The position numbers and the translations under genes are program-made. Under the pieces are notes generated by a model. That model was not told the origin of the DNA and made no database searches. It saw only the letters and a list, made by a program, of their open reading frames with translations. Shown here piece by piece: positions 54,272-63,169 of a stretch of 64,000 nt of DNA; position 1 is the stretch's first letter; each line of letters opens with the position of its first letter. The DNA is from Microbacterium sp. MYb62. Its GTDB lineage: Bacteria; Actinomycetota; Actinomycetes; Actinomycetales; Microbacteriaceae. The stretch covers positions 1 to 64,000 of the forward strand of contig NZ_PCOY01000009.1 in assembly GCF_002979475.1 (NCBI RefSeq), read 5' to 3'.

Positions 54272-55860
54272 ACAGTCGCTCCGGCAGCGTCCTTCCAGAC
54301 GGTGCCGTTCCAGAAGATCGGCTTCCCGAGCGTGAGGTCGAAGTAGAACGCTCCGAAGTCACCACCCGAGGCCATAGTTGGTCGCGATGCCGTGTTGCCA
54401 CCCTGAGGGATGATCGGTGCCGTCGACTGCACACCGCCCACCTGGATCTGCTTCCGGACTCCGCCACCATCGGCGAACCGAACCGGCATGTTCGATGCGA
54501 TCTGCGCGTAGGTGTTGTCAGCGGAGGCCGTCACCGAGAGCGCAAGCCGTCCCTCGAACCCGCTGTTCGCCGCGAGATCGACGGTGAGTGCGCTCTTGTG
54601 GGAGATGGTCGTGCCCGTCAGGGATGTGAGGACGTTGGCCGCCGCGTTCACCGAATACGCCGTCGATGCCGAGACCGGGTTGTGGAGCACGTGGTTGCCG
54701 GTCGCGGTCGTGTTGACGAAGATCGCGGCGTTGGCTGCAGTCGACCGGATGCGGTTTCCGAGGATCGTATTCCCCTGCGATGCACCGTTGAGGCCGATCC
54801 CGAACGTCGGCTCAGTCGTCTCCACACGGTTCCCGATGATGAGACAGCGAGTGGCATCCGACAGGTGGATGTCGCCCGTCTTGTTGCCCTTGACCGTGTT
54901 GCCGGAGAACACGAGCTGATCGATCGCGTTCTCCGGGGTGACCGCGCCGACGACGCCGAAGTCGATGCCCTTGTTCCAGTTGCGGGTGACGACGCAATTG
55001 GAGACCACGCCACCGAAGTTGCCGCCGCCTCCGTACACGCCGGACTGCCCGTTGTCATCGAGCGTGACACCGTCGATGAGCCACTCGTTGCCGCCGACGA
55101 TCAGGCCGTCGTAGTAGAGCGACGTGGGGTCCCAGATGCCACCCTTGTCGATGAACTCCTGCGTCTTGGACCACTCGGACGAGTAACGTCCGCCGCGGAT
55201 TTTCACCCCGGCGGTGGTCGAGTTGAGGAACCCGCCTACGTAGCAGCGAAGCCCCTGACAGTCCACCAAGGTCACGTCGCGGCTGCTCCCGCTCACACCG
55301 AGTCCGACCCAACGGAAGTCATATGCAACGACCCGCTCGAGGACCGTTCCGACGCTGTTCTCCACGCTGACGCCGTTGTGCTGCTGAGCCTGCGTCAGGC
55401 TCTCCACACGGATGTCGTGCATCCACGCGTCGTCGCACTGGTTCAGGCGGATCGCGACGACGGATCCCTTGATTCCCACCTGCAGAGAGGCGAAGAGATA
55501 CACTCCGCCGGACCACTCCCACCGGTCCTTGCCGGTGAGATTCAGGTTCGTGGTGAACAGGTACCGCCCATCCGCACGACCGAGGATCGTGTCGCCATCT
55601 TGCACAGCAGCGAGGAGCGCCTGCAGGGCGGTGGTGTCGTCGGCGATCCCATCGCCAACAGCGCCGAACTGCTCGGGTGTGAGCACCCGGGCGTACCGCG
55701 CGTCGAGTGCCGTCCGCGTCTCAGAAGTTCCCGCAGTGCCCACGTATCCGGCGACCGCAGCATCGGCAGGGACAGCACCCGCGCCGGGCAGTCCCTGCGG
55801 ACCTTCGGGACCTTCGGGACCTTCGGGACCGCGGATGTTGAGCTTGTCTACCCAGACCAT
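54268..55860 (-). CDS. Tailspike/tail fibre with collagen-like start and beta-helix
   Basis: 530 residues. Residues 7-25 form a collagen-like stretch of GPE/GPQ triplets; about 60-100 carries the pectate-lyase-3 entry motif (FGAVGDGIADDTTALQALL); about 100-400 is a right-handed parallel beta-helix with N/G-rich rungs (VVSNCVVTRNWNKGI, LVFSGNTVKGN, CLIIGNRVETT); the tip ends TLGKPIFWNGTVWKD. Likely binds and perhaps cleaves host surface polysaccharide. Confidence 0.88.
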   Translation of the reverse strand: MVWVDKLNIRGPEGPEGPEGPQGLPGAGAVPADAAVAGYVGTAGTSETRTALDARYARVLTPEQFGAVGDGIADDTTALQALLAAVQDGDTILGRADGRYLFTTNLNLTGKDRWEWSGGVYLFASLQVGIKGSVVAIRLNQCDDAWMHDIRVESLTQAQQHNGVSVENSVGTVLERVVAYDFRWVGLGVSGSSRDVTLVDCQGLRCYVGGFLNSTTAGVKIRGGRYSSEWSKTQEFIDKGGIWDPTSLYYDGLIVGGNEWLIDGVTLDDNGQSGVYGGGGNFGGVVSNCVVTRNWNKGIDFGVVGAVTPENAIDQLVFSGNTVKGNKTGDIHLSDATRCLIIGNRVETTEPTFGIGLNGASQGNTILGNRIRSTAANAAIFVNTTATGNHVLHNPVSASTAYSVNAAANVLTSLTGTTISHKSALTVDLAANSGFEGRLALSVTASADNTYAQIASNMPVRFADGGGVRKQIQVGGVQSTAPIIPQGGNTASRPTMASGGDFGAFYFDLTLGKPIFWNGTVWKDAAGATV

Positions 55861-55863
55861 GTG

Positions 55864-56340
55864 TCACTCCCACTCATGCAGATGCCCGAAGGTCGGAGAC
55901 TCCGGATCGGAATCGAGCCACCACGTACCCGGGATTGTCGGGATCGGTGGTGTCCATTCATTGGGCGGAACGTCGCCGATGTACGCCTGGTACGGATTGG
56001 AGGGCAACGCGAGGAGTTCGTCCAGCGTGCCTCCTGCGGGCGGCACGAAAAGCAGCCAAGGGAGCACGTCCTGGTATGAGAAGTTCCCCGCCGCATCCAG
56101 CCATTCGATGATGAGCCGGTACAAGACGTTCGGCCTCGTCCACGACGACGGAGCAAGGTTCGCACTGCACGATTCGTTGTCCGCAGCGATCACCACCGAG
56201 ATTGACTGCGTCGGAAACAGGTACGAGTTACCCCCGCCGGTGAGCGTCGACACCGTGGTCGGCTGAAACCGCAACCGCGGGAAGTAGCCAGTCATCTTCG
56301 CCATCGCGTAGGTGTTCAGCTTGAACGTGACCAGAGCCAT
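55864..56340 (-). CDS. Prophage minor tail/baseplate protein
   Basis: 158 residues, beta-rich (VTFKLNTYAMAKMTGYFPRL, SISVVIAADNESC), ending in a Trp-rich segment (PNEWTPPIPTIPGTWWLD). No family is recognised; position between the tailspike and other minor tail genes suggests a fibre adaptor. ATG at 56340 preceded by AAGGGG. Confidence 0.7.
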   Translation of the reverse strand: MALVTFKLNTYAMAKMTGYFPRLRFQPTTVSTLTGGGNSYLFPTQSISVVIAADNESCSANLAPSSWTRPNVLYRLIIEWLDAAGNFSYQDVLPWLLFVPPAGGTLDELLALPSNPYQAYIGDVPPNEWTPPIPTIPGTWWLDSDPESPTFGHLHEWE

Positions 56341-56395
56341 TCCGGACCCCTTCCATGCGATCGAATGATCGCGGTAGACTCCGGGCACTAAGAAG

Positions 56396-56425
56396 GCCCC
56401 CATCAGCGGTAACTGATGAGGGCCA
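56396..56425. terminator. Hairpin between tail genes and lipoprotein
   Basis: GGCCC-CATCAG / CTGATG-GGGCC with one mismatch and a 6-nt loop; upstream of the plus-strand lipoprotein gene. Confidence 0.5.
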
Positions 56426-56449
56426 GACGCCGATCATTGGAGGATCGAC

Positions 56450-56875
56450 ATGCCCAAGGTAACAGCCGCCATTCTGGCGGCACTAGTAGCGGTAGCTCTG
56501 ACAGGATGCGCCGGAACGACACCAGGGTCGGGAGACGAGCGCGCAGCACCTGCGGCGACCGAATCTGCCTCGCCGGTGGAAAGCGCCGCGCCGCTCAGCG
56601 CCGAGACTGCGCCCCCTGAGATCAGCGATCCGGACACGGCGTTCCTCGCGTACGTCCGGAAGACCCTACTCCCGGAGACGCAGATCCCGAGGGCCACCGA
56701 TAAGCAGCTGATCGATGCCGGCCACGAAGCCTGCCGTCAACTCGAATCAGGCGTCGCACTGGAAGATGTTCGAGTCGTGGAAGGCGAGACGGCCCACCCA
56801 TCCACCGGCGGCTACTACGACACCAGCGCGATTATGGGCGGGGCGATCCTCTCGTACTGCCCGGCCTTCGCCTAG
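56450..56875 (+). CDS. Prophage lipoprotein, DUF732-like
   Basis: 141 residues. Lipoprotein signal peptide VTAAILAALVAVALTGC with lipobox LTGC (Cys at 20), a Ser/Ala/Glu linker, then a domain of about 80 residues (DPDTAFLAYVRKTLL, LIDAGHEACRQLESG, SAIMGGAILSYCPAFA) that resembles DUF732, with two Cys that could bond. Own ribosome-binding site (TTGGAGGA). It is antisense to the tail operon, convergent with the next gene by 4 nt: a lysogen-expressed accessory gene, possibly for superinfection exclusion. Confidence 0.8.
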   Translation: MPKVTAAILAALVAVALTGCAGTTPGSGDERAAPAATESASPVESAAPLSAETAPPEISDPDTAFLAYVRKTLLPETQIPRATDKQLIDAGHEACRQLESGVALEDVRVVEGETAHPSTGGYYDTSAIMGGAILSYCPAFA

Positions 56876-57528
56876 ATCAACCGCTTCCACTCGCCCGAGT
56901 CGTAGACGATCGCGTTCAGGAAGCCGCCTGGCACAGACGCGACCGACTTCGTCGCCATGCCTGCGCCGTAGATGTGCCCCGACGTCAGCCGCAGCGAGGT
57001 ACCTCCGAGCTGCATCTTCACCTCGGAATCGCTCACCTGAACGACTCCGTTCCCGAGGTACACCTGGATCGTGGAACCGTTCGTGAAGACCTGAGCGCCA
57101 TTGGGGAAGGTGACTGCCCCTCCGGCGATGCTCGGATCGAATGTCATGCCGCCGACCTTGATCCGACCGAGCGAGGAGACGATGAGGTCCGAGAGCAGGT
57201 TGAGGTCACCCGTGATGTCGACGTCGCCCGCGATCGAGCCGTCGCCGTTCAGATGCCAGGGTCCGACCTGCGTCCACTCACCGGTCGAGTGAGTGTCTCC
57301 CGAGATCGTCACGGGACCGATGATGTCAGCCTGCCCCTGTATCTGGAGGAAACCCACGATCTCGACGCGGCCACCGGAGTCTATGCGCAGCAGCCCACCG
57401 ATGAAGCGCATCCGCCCTTCGGTGATCGACATCGACTGTTGAGGCGTCCCAGTTTCCAGCTCCCGCACGCGTTGCCTCAGGCCGCTGAGCTCGGCCTTGA
57501 TGTCGTTGAGGTCATCGATCGCGGTCAT
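56872..57528 (-). CDS. Prophage minor tail protein with coiled-coil and beta-helix repeats
   Basis: 218 residues. N-terminal coiled coil (DLNDIKAELSGLRQRVRELE), then short beta repeats (DIIGPVTISGDT, SIAGDVDITGDLNLL) typical of spike shafts. Probably a trimeric baseplate or fibre component. ATGA overlap with the preceding gene. Confidence 0.78.
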   Translation of the reverse strand: MTAIDDLNDIKAELSGLRQRVRELETGTPQQSMSITEGRMRFIGGLLRIDSGGRVEIVGFLQIQGQADIIGPVTISGDTHSTGEWTQVGPWHLNGDGSIAGDVDITGDLNLLSDLIVSSLGRIKVGGMTFDPSIAGGAVTFPNGAQVFTNGSTIQVYLGNGVVQVSDSEVKMQLGGTSLRLTSGHIYGAGMATKSVASVPGGFLNAIVYDSGEWKRLI

Positions 57529-58595
57529 ATCGCCTGCACTCCGATCGTCTCCCCGACCCCACCCGACAGGCCGATCACTCGGAGAGCGCGGGGTCCGTCG
57601 TCAAGGAACGTGTCACCGGACACCAGCAGCGTCAGCCGCGAGCCGACGCGCAGATTCGGGAACGCCAGTCCCGCGGGGATGTCCCTCACGGACATCTGCA
57701 CTGTGGGTTTCTCCACGGACCGCAGCTCGCCTAGCGCTCGGGCGTCCAGTTGAGTCGCGACGCCGATGGACTTGTACGACCGGGTGGCGTCGAGCCACAC
57801 GGGGAACGTCCCGAGACCGCCAGCGAATCCGAGCTTCATGTCCTGCTCGGATCCTTTGCCGAGCGCGACGATTCCCGTCAGCGTCTTCGTCGCGTCGGTG
57901 CGCTGCGCGACGCCCATCATCGCGGCATCCTCAGCACCGACTACCCACTCGACAGCGGGACCTGTGAGCGTCGGCGACCCGATCTCGGCGACCCATTCGA
58001 GTCGGCCTGTGGTCGGGGACCATCGTGGCCGGAAGTAAATGTCAGGCCCGCCATCGGCCTTCTCGATCTCCGATAGCAGATCCTCGGCGGTGGCGAACTC
58101 GTAGAACGGCCACCGCCGCGACTCGCTGCCCGCCTCGTCAGCCGGGAGCGCCACGGGGAAGTCAAAACCGGCGCCGATCCCCGACGTGTACCGCGCGATC
58201 ACCGCACGAGCGAGCCCTCGCAGCGACTTCCCCGCAACGGCGAATGCTCCCGAAGGCGTGTAGGTCGCACCGGATGTCACGAGTCGGCGCGAGAACACCG
58301 ACCGGAACTCCGCATGGCTAACAATAAGCATCCCGCTGGAGGCGTTGTATTCATGGCCCATGATGATTCCCGCGTGCTGCGGGACGTCATCCCAACAGGA
58401 CACGAGTGTCCGCGACCATGGCGCCATCAGGCTTCGCCACGTCGCGGCGCTCAGCGATCCGTCGCGGGTCTGGAAGGGGTGGCTGCCGGCGCCGATGTTC
58501 CCGTTCAGTCCAGTGGCCCACTGGCCGCCGGAAGGGAACACGGGGAGGATCCGCTCCCCGGTCAGAGTGTTGCAGATCACGTGCGACCAGGCCAC
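57525..58595 (-). CDS. Prophage minor tail protein (tail-tip/baseplate)
   Basis: 356 residues. Begins VAWSHVICNTLTGERILPVF, a recognisable opening of actinophage minor tail proteins, with a long beta-rich body. GTG at 58595 is preceded by GAGGAG; the in-frame reading further upstream is antisense noise. Follows the Dit-like gene, where baseplate hub proteins are encoded. Confidence 0.8.
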   Translation of the reverse strand: MAWSHVICNTLTGERILPVFPSGGQWATGLNGNIGAGSHPFQTRDGSLSAATWRSLMAPWSRTLVSCWDDVPQHAGIIMGHEYNASSGMLIVSHAEFRSVFSRRLVTSGATYTPSGAFAVAGKSLRGLARAVIARYTSGIGAGFDFPVALPADEAGSESRRWPFYEFATAEDLLSEIEKADGGPDIYFRPRWSPTTGRLEWVAEIGSPTLTGPAVEWVVGAEDAAMMGVAQRTDATKTLTGIVALGKGSEQDMKLGFAGGLGTFPVWLDATRSYKSIGVATQLDARALGELRSVEKPTVQMSVRDIPAGLAFPNLRVGSRLTLLVSGDTFLDDGPRALRVIGLSGGVGETIGVQAI

Positions 58596-58606
58596 GGCGT
58601 CTCCTC

Positions 58607-59380
58607 TCAGATGAACGTGTCGATCACCTCGGCGGTAAGGACACCGGTCCCGGATGCGGGGACGAGCGTCTGCGTCACGGGCTGCCCGCCCGGGATGCTC
58701 CACGTGTCGGCACGTGCGACAGCGCCGAGCTGCTGCACGCCGCCGCGCGTCATCCACCCGGTGCGCATGTCGATCTGCGCGGTCGACCCCGCCGGGAGGG
58801 TCTGCGTGACGACGTACTGCTTCCCGCCCGGGCCGAGGATCGTGTACCCGGCCATCGTCGTGGTCGCCCTCACGGTGAGGACGGGGAACGCTGCGACATT
58901 GCCGTAGTGGACGGCCTGTCCACCGGCGGGGATGTAGTTCGTTTCGCCGTACGCGCGCGGGTCCGCGGCCCACACGGACATCGTGAATCGGGCGGTGATC
59001 GCGTCGACCTCAACGATGTCCGGGGAGATCGCCAACCCGACGTCACGGAACGTCGTGCCGTCGTGGTCGACGACGGACATCCGGTGTGCGAGCCCGTCGC
59101 CGAGGATCCCCGACAGCACCTTCATCTCGTGGGCCAGGTCGAACCGGTCGTGGACGATCAGCGACCCCGACACCGGAATGACCTTCTGCGGGAGCTGGCC
59201 GGGCAGGTTGAACGCCCCGAACCCGTTCGGCTTCGCGATCTCCTCGCGCCGCCACGTCCCCCCGCCCAACCACCCCTTGATCCCGTCCGGGTCGAGGAAC
59301 AGACCCTTCTTCACCACGCTGCGCGCGTAGTCACCATGGAAGGTCCGGCCAGCGATCATCGCGCCTCGAATACCGCGCAC
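58607..59380 (-). CDS. Distal-tail (Dit)-like protein
   Basis: 257 residues. Position directly after the tape measure and motifs VSGSLIVHDRFDLAH, RFTMSVWAADPRAYG, FPVLTVRATTTM fit Dit/phage tail family proteins. GTG start 3 nt after the tape-measure stop. Confidence 0.82.
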   Translation of the reverse strand: MRGIRGAMIAGRTFHGDYARSVVKKGLFLDPDGIKGWLGGGTWRREEIAKPNGFGAFNLPGQLPQKVIPVSGSLIVHDRFDLAHEMKVLSGILGDGLAHRMSVVDHDGTTFRDVGLAISPDIVEVDAITARFTMSVWAADPRAYGETNYIPAGGQAVHYGNVAAFPVLTVRATTTMAGYTILGPGGKQYVVTQTLPAGSTAQIDMRTGWMTRGGVQQLGAVARADTWSIPGGQPVTQTLVPASGTGVLTAEVIDTFI

Positions 59381-59383
59381 AGG

Positions 59384-61360
59384 TCACCCCCGAAGCTGCT
59401 TGTTGATCTCTTGCGCGGCGATGAGACCGATCGTGGTCTCATCCATCCGCGGTGCAGGATTCACGACCACCAGCGGCCCCTGAGTCCCGCCACCGGCCCC
59501 ACCAGCGATCCCGTCCTCGAGCGCCCGGTTCAGCAGCCCTGTGTCCACGACAGACTCCGGGCGGCCCGCCTCAGCGAGCACCGCGAGCGTGCCGCCGCGC
59601 CGCGGGAGCACGGTCGCTCCGTCGGCGAGATGCGGGATCTTCCCGACCTCGAAGGAGATCGTTCCGCCGGTCACGTCGGAGACGAAGTTGCCGACCTCGT
59701 TGAGACTGCCGAGGAAGCCGTTGATGAGGTCGATGACGCCGTTCAGCACGCCCATGAAGATGTCGCCGAGGCCGTTCCAGATGCCCTCGAAAATCGAGAG
59801 GATCCCGCCCCATGCCTTCTCCCAGTCGCCGGTGAAGACGCCGGTAAGGAACTCGATGACGCCCGCGAGGACATCGACGAGCATATTCACCACGGGGATG
59901 AGGATGGTGCTCAACATGTTGACGACGCCCTCGAAGATGGGCATCAGTGCGGTGATGACGGCGCCGAGGATCGGGAAGATCGCTTCGATCAGCATCATCA
60001 GCGGTGGCAGCAGTGGGGTGACCGCGAGCAGCACCTGGCCGATGAGATCGGCGAGCATCGTGATGATCGGCAGCAGCGGCGGCAGGATCGTCGCGAGCAG
60101 TTCGGAGAACACGCCCACGACGGTCTGCAGCACGGGCAGCATGGCCGACATCACCGACTGCAGCGCCGGACCGAGTACGCCCATGATCTGCGGGAGCAGC
60201 GGCTGGATCGCCTGGAAGATCACACTCAGCGGTGACAGGTAGCCGAGCAACTCAGCGAAGGCGGAGAAGTCGGCGCCGTCGAGGAGCGAGTTCACCCAAG
60301 ACAGGCCATCGCCGAGCGCACCGAAGATCGCGGAGCCGATGGGCTCGAGCGCTTCGAGTGCCTTGTTCTTCAGCATCTGCCACTGCTCGGCGGCATCCGC
60401 CGTCTCGCCGGCGACGCCGAGGATCGTGTCCCCTGTCGCGCCTACGGCGGCCTGCATGTCTTCGAGGTTCACGACGCCGGACTGCAGCGCTCCGATGAAC
60501 TGGGATGCGCCGCGGGTGCCGAACACCTGCGAGGCGAGGTCGAGCGCGGCGGCCGTGTTGCCCTGATCGACGAACGACTGGATCTCACCGGTGACACGCT
60601 CGAACGCGGCCTGCGGCTCCTCGCCGTCCTTCGCCAGAGTGACGAGCCCCTTCGACAGAGACGCGAGCACCTGCTGGCTGTTCAGACCCGCCTTGTCGAG
60701 CGAGCCCATCAGCGCGACGGAGTCCTCGAACGTGAAGCCGAGGTTCTGCAGCGCGGGCGCCGCGGACTGCACGCCGGAGGCGAGTTCGTTCATGCCGACA
60801 CCGGTGGCCTGCGACACCTGGAACAGAGTGTCCATCGCGCCGGACACTGCGTCGCCCTCGACCTTGAAAGCGTTGAACGCGGCCGTCGTGCCTGCGATGT
60901 CGACGTCCTGCTCGAGGATGCGTCCGGCTTCGAGGTACTGAGCTGCGACCGTCGTGAGGGTTTCGCCGCTCAGACCGAGTCGGGTGTTGAGATCGGCAAC
61001 CGTGCCGCCGATCTGATCGAACGATGCGGGCACGGAGGTGCCAACGTTCTTCGCGACCTGCACGAGCCCGTCGAGAGCCTCGCCCTGCGCACCTGTCCCG
61101 GCGCGGATCGTGTCGGTGACGTCGTCGAAGACGGCGCCGACCTCGTAGAGCCCCTTGAACGCTCCGACGACAGCGGTGCCGATCGCGGCGACGCCGATCG
61201 CGCCCTTGACCTGAGCCGACCAGGCAGATCCCGCCTTCTTGCCGGAGTCCGCACCGGCCTGCTCGGCCGGTGCGAACTCCTTGGTCAGCTGCTCGGTGAT
61301 GCCCTCGACCGTCGGGACCAGACGGACCCATGCGGTTGCGAGCTCGACACCTTCAGGCAT
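59384..61360 (-). CDS. Tail tape measure protein
   Basis: 658 residues. N-terminal amphipathic helices (TEQLTKEFAPAEQAG), a TP901-type middle region (VGTSVPASFDQIGGTVADL, ATGVGMNELASGVQ), a hydrophobic block (about 430-580) and a short C-terminus. Length predicts a tail of roughly 100 nm. ATG at 61360. Confidence 0.93.
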   Translation of the reverse strand: MPEGVELATAWVRLVPTVEGITEQLTKEFAPAEQAGADSGKKAGSAWSAQVKGAIGVAAIGTAVVGAFKGLYEVGAVFDDVTDTIRAGTGAQGEALDGLVQVAKNVGTSVPASFDQIGGTVADLNTRLGLSGETLTTVAAQYLEAGRILEQDVDIAGTTAAFNAFKVEGDAVSGAMDTLFQVSQATGVGMNELASGVQSAAPALQNLGFTFEDSVALMGSLDKAGLNSQQVLASLSKGLVTLAKDGEEPQAAFERVTGEIQSFVDQGNTAAALDLASQVFGTRGASQFIGALQSGVVNLEDMQAAVGATGDTILGVAGETADAAEQWQMLKNKALEALEPIGSAIFGALGDGLSWVNSLLDGADFSAFAELLGYLSPLSVIFQAIQPLLPQIMGVLGPALQSVMSAMLPVLQTVVGVFSELLATILPPLLPIITMLADLIGQVLLAVTPLLPPLMMLIEAIFPILGAVITALMPIFEGVVNMLSTILIPVVNMLVDVLAGVIEFLTGVFTGDWEKAWGGILSIFEGIWNGLGDIFMGVLNGVIDLINGFLGSLNEVGNFVSDVTGGTISFEVGKIPHLADGATVLPRRGGTLAVLAEAGRPESVVDTGLLNRALEDGIAGGAGGGTQGPLVVVNPAPRMDETTIGLIAAQEINKQLRG

Positions 61361-61373
61361 CCGACACCCCCGA

Positions 61374-62002
61374 TCACTTCTTGCTGGCGGACTCCCACCA
61401 GGCGTCGAACTTCGACAGCGGGATCGGCTCGCGACCGAACTTCTGCTGCTTGCGCTTCTCCCACCAGCGCTGAAGGCGCTTCGGTCGGGATCCCTTGCCC
61501 TTGCGGAGGATGAACGCGATGCCGTTGAGCATGTCGACGATGACCGCGAGCACCTGCTCGGACCAGGACGGCACCTCACCACCGTGCATCACGGCAGCGA
61601 ACGCGTTACCGGGTGTCTTCTGCCAGCGGCGCACGAGCACGAACAGATCACGCCAGGAGAGCGCCGCCGTCGACAGCTCGGCGAGACGACGGCCGATGAC
61701 GAGCAGCTCGAACTCGATGGCCTCCTGATGCTCGTCTACGAGGTCGAGGAGGCCGAAGATTCCCCCGGCTCGATCGACGACCCTTCGCGCCACGCACGCA
61801 CGACCACGTTGAACTCGGAGCGGTCGAGCTTGTCGACATGCTCGAGGTCGGCGGGCGACATGATCTCTTCGAGGATCGTGAACACCTGATCTGCCTGGTC
61901 GAGGCGTCGCGCCTTGCGGATCACTCCGACCGGGACGTTCTCGAAGCGCGGGAGCACGAGCTCGTGACCGTCGGGCAACGTGTGGTGAAACTTCTCCATC
62001 AT
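61374..62002 (-). CDS. Tail assembly chaperone GT (made by -1 frameshift)
   Basis: A -1 shift at GGGGGAA (61760-61766) joins the G gene to the downstream frame, which continues GIFGLLDLVDEHQEAIEFEL for about 130 codons to 61374. The T part is helical and basic (KGSRPKRLQRWWEKRKQQKF). This is the conserved siphovirus arrangement needed for tape-measure folding. The T part has no good start of its own. Confidence 0.85.
61736..62002 (-). CDS. Tail assembly chaperone G
   Basis: 88 residues, MMEKFHHTLPDGHELVLPRF, then a helical core and an ending GESSASSTS. Terminates 24 nt after the slippery site. Encoded between the major tail protein and the tape measure. Confidence 0.88.
   Translation of the reverse strand: MMEKFHHTLPDGHELVLPRFENVPVGVIRKARRLDQADQVFTILEEIMSPADLEHVDKLDRSEFNVVVRAWREGSSIEPGESSASSTS
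61760..61766 (-). other. Slippery heptamer GGGGGAA
   Basis: On the minus strand GAG CCG GGG GAA; slipping back one base after GGG gives GGA ATC TTC and opens the long T frame. Confidence 0.8.
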
Positions 62003-62037
62003 GGGAACCTGCTCTCTGGGAACCGAGGGGGTTGGGC

Positions 62038-62078
62038 GGCGCGACCGAATGGGTTCCCGTCACTCGGCCGCGCCGGTA
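62038..62078. terminator. Hairpin downstream of the major tail protein gene
   Basis: Inverted repeat GGCGGCGCGACCGA and TCGGCCGCGCCGG with about 15 nt between. Lies between the major tail protein and the chaperone genes and may reduce read-through after the most abundant product. Confidence 0.55.
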
Positions 62079-62085
62079 TTTCAGC

Positions 62086-62667
62086 TCAGGCCGAGACGAC
62101 GCCGTCGTCGAGGTAGATGTAGATCGACTTGCCCGCGGTGTCCGGGTAGGTCGTCAGGGTCACCGGGAGAGTGATCGCAGCGGACGCGAGCAGAGCGATC
62201 TCGCCGCGCTCGGTGACCTGGCCGTGCGGCACGAAGACCACGGCGCGGCGGTCGCCGTCCTTGATCTTGAAGTACCAGGCCTTCGTCGGGCGGGCCTCGC
62301 CAGCGATGGCTGCACGCGTTAGCGTGCCCTTCGTCGCGGTCGCGGCCGTCACCTCGACGTTGTCGTCGCCCATGTAGTTCTTCAGCGAGAACTCGTCGAG
62401 CGCGAGATGCGCCCACGCGAGGGTCGCGTCGAACTCGGTCAGCACCTTGCGGATGACCTTGAGCGACCAGTCCCGGATCGACTCGGTCGACTCGGTCGGC
62501 GTGATTGTCACGCCGTCCTCGCCGACGTAGCCGGAGTCGTCGAGACCGGTGTAGACGAAGTCGTCGATCGTCTCGGGGATGACGTCGGTCTCGGGGCCGG
62601 TGAGGATTGCACCGGTGACCTGCTGATCTGGGGCGCCGACGAAGACGTCCTTGGAGTTGACTCCCAT
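62086..62667 (-). CDS. Major tail protein
   Basis: 193 residues. Pattern MGVNSKDVFVGAPDQQVTGA, VTITPTESTESIRDWSLKVI, KAWYFKIKDGDRRAVVFVPHG fits tail-tube proteins, and it is encoded directly before the chaperones. ATG at 62667 with AAAGGGG upstream; an in-frame ATG at 62688 is an alternative start. Confidence 0.88.
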   Translation of the reverse strand: MGVNSKDVFVGAPDQQVTGAILTGPETDVIPETIDDFVYTGLDDSGYVGEDGVTITPTESTESIRDWSLKVIRKVLTEFDATLAWAHLALDEFSLKNYMGDDNVEVTAATATKGTLTRAAIAGEARPTKAWYFKIKDGDRRAVVFVPHGQVTERGEIALLASAAITLPVTLTTYPDTAGKSIYIYLDDGVVSA

Positions 62668-62685
62668 TGCTGTGCCCCTTTCAGG

Positions 62686-62713
62686 CATGACGAAACGCCG
62701 CCCGGTCGGGCGG
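62686..62713. repeat. Hairpin plus CATGACGAAAC motif before the major tail gene
   Basis: CATGACGAAAC (62686-62696) abuts hairpin CCGCCC-GGTC-GGGCGG (62698-62713). The same 11-mer plus a different hairpin precedes the lysin gene (53039-53074). Confidence 0.6.
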
Positions 62714-62728
62714 TGCGGGTTGAGGAAC

Positions 62729-63169
62729 CTAGGCCGTCTTCCTGCGGAGGTCGACGGAGATCATGGCGGTGAAACGGAAGTGGCTCGGCACCTGCGGGTG
62801 CGGCAGATTCCCCGGAAGGGAGGTTGCTCGAGCGCGGTAGACGATCTCGGTGCCGAGCATGCCCGAACGGCCTGCGGCTTCGATGATCGCGACCATCAGC
62901 GCGCACAGATCGCGTGCACGCTGCTCCTGCTCCGCATACCCCTCGACCACCAAGGTCGGCGAGTCAGTAACGAGGTCGCGAGGCGGGCCACCGGTGGAGA
63001 ACAGTCGACCGAACTCGGGCGGCTTCGGATTCTTCTTCGGCAGTTTCGTGCCGAGGGTGCCCTTCGCCTTCGTGACGTTCGGGAACCCGTGGTCGGGCAG
63101 GTGCAGGGACACGTGGTCGAGGCTGGCTACCTCGACGTCGGCGGGGATGAGGAGCTCGATGGTGCTCAC
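62729..63169 (-). CDS. Tail terminator-like protein
   Basis: 146 residues. TIELLIPADVEVASLDHVSL at the start, a helix LCALMVAIIEAAG and the ending FRFTAMISVDLRRKTA. Position between the gp10-like gene and the major tail protein fits the tail terminator. Confidence 0.75.
   Translation of the reverse strand: MSTIELLIPADVEVASLDHVSLHLPDHGFPNVTKAKGTLGTKLPKKNPKPPEFGRLFSTGGPPRDLVTDSPTLVVEGYAEQEQRARDLCALMVAIIEAAGRSGMLGTEIVYRARATSLPGNLPHPQVPSHFRFTAMISVDLRRKTA

Noticed and set aside
53263-56079. Long plus-strand frame (938 codons) in the prophage
   Set aside because: Overlaps the acyltransferase in another frame and runs antisense through the tailspike; no domain.
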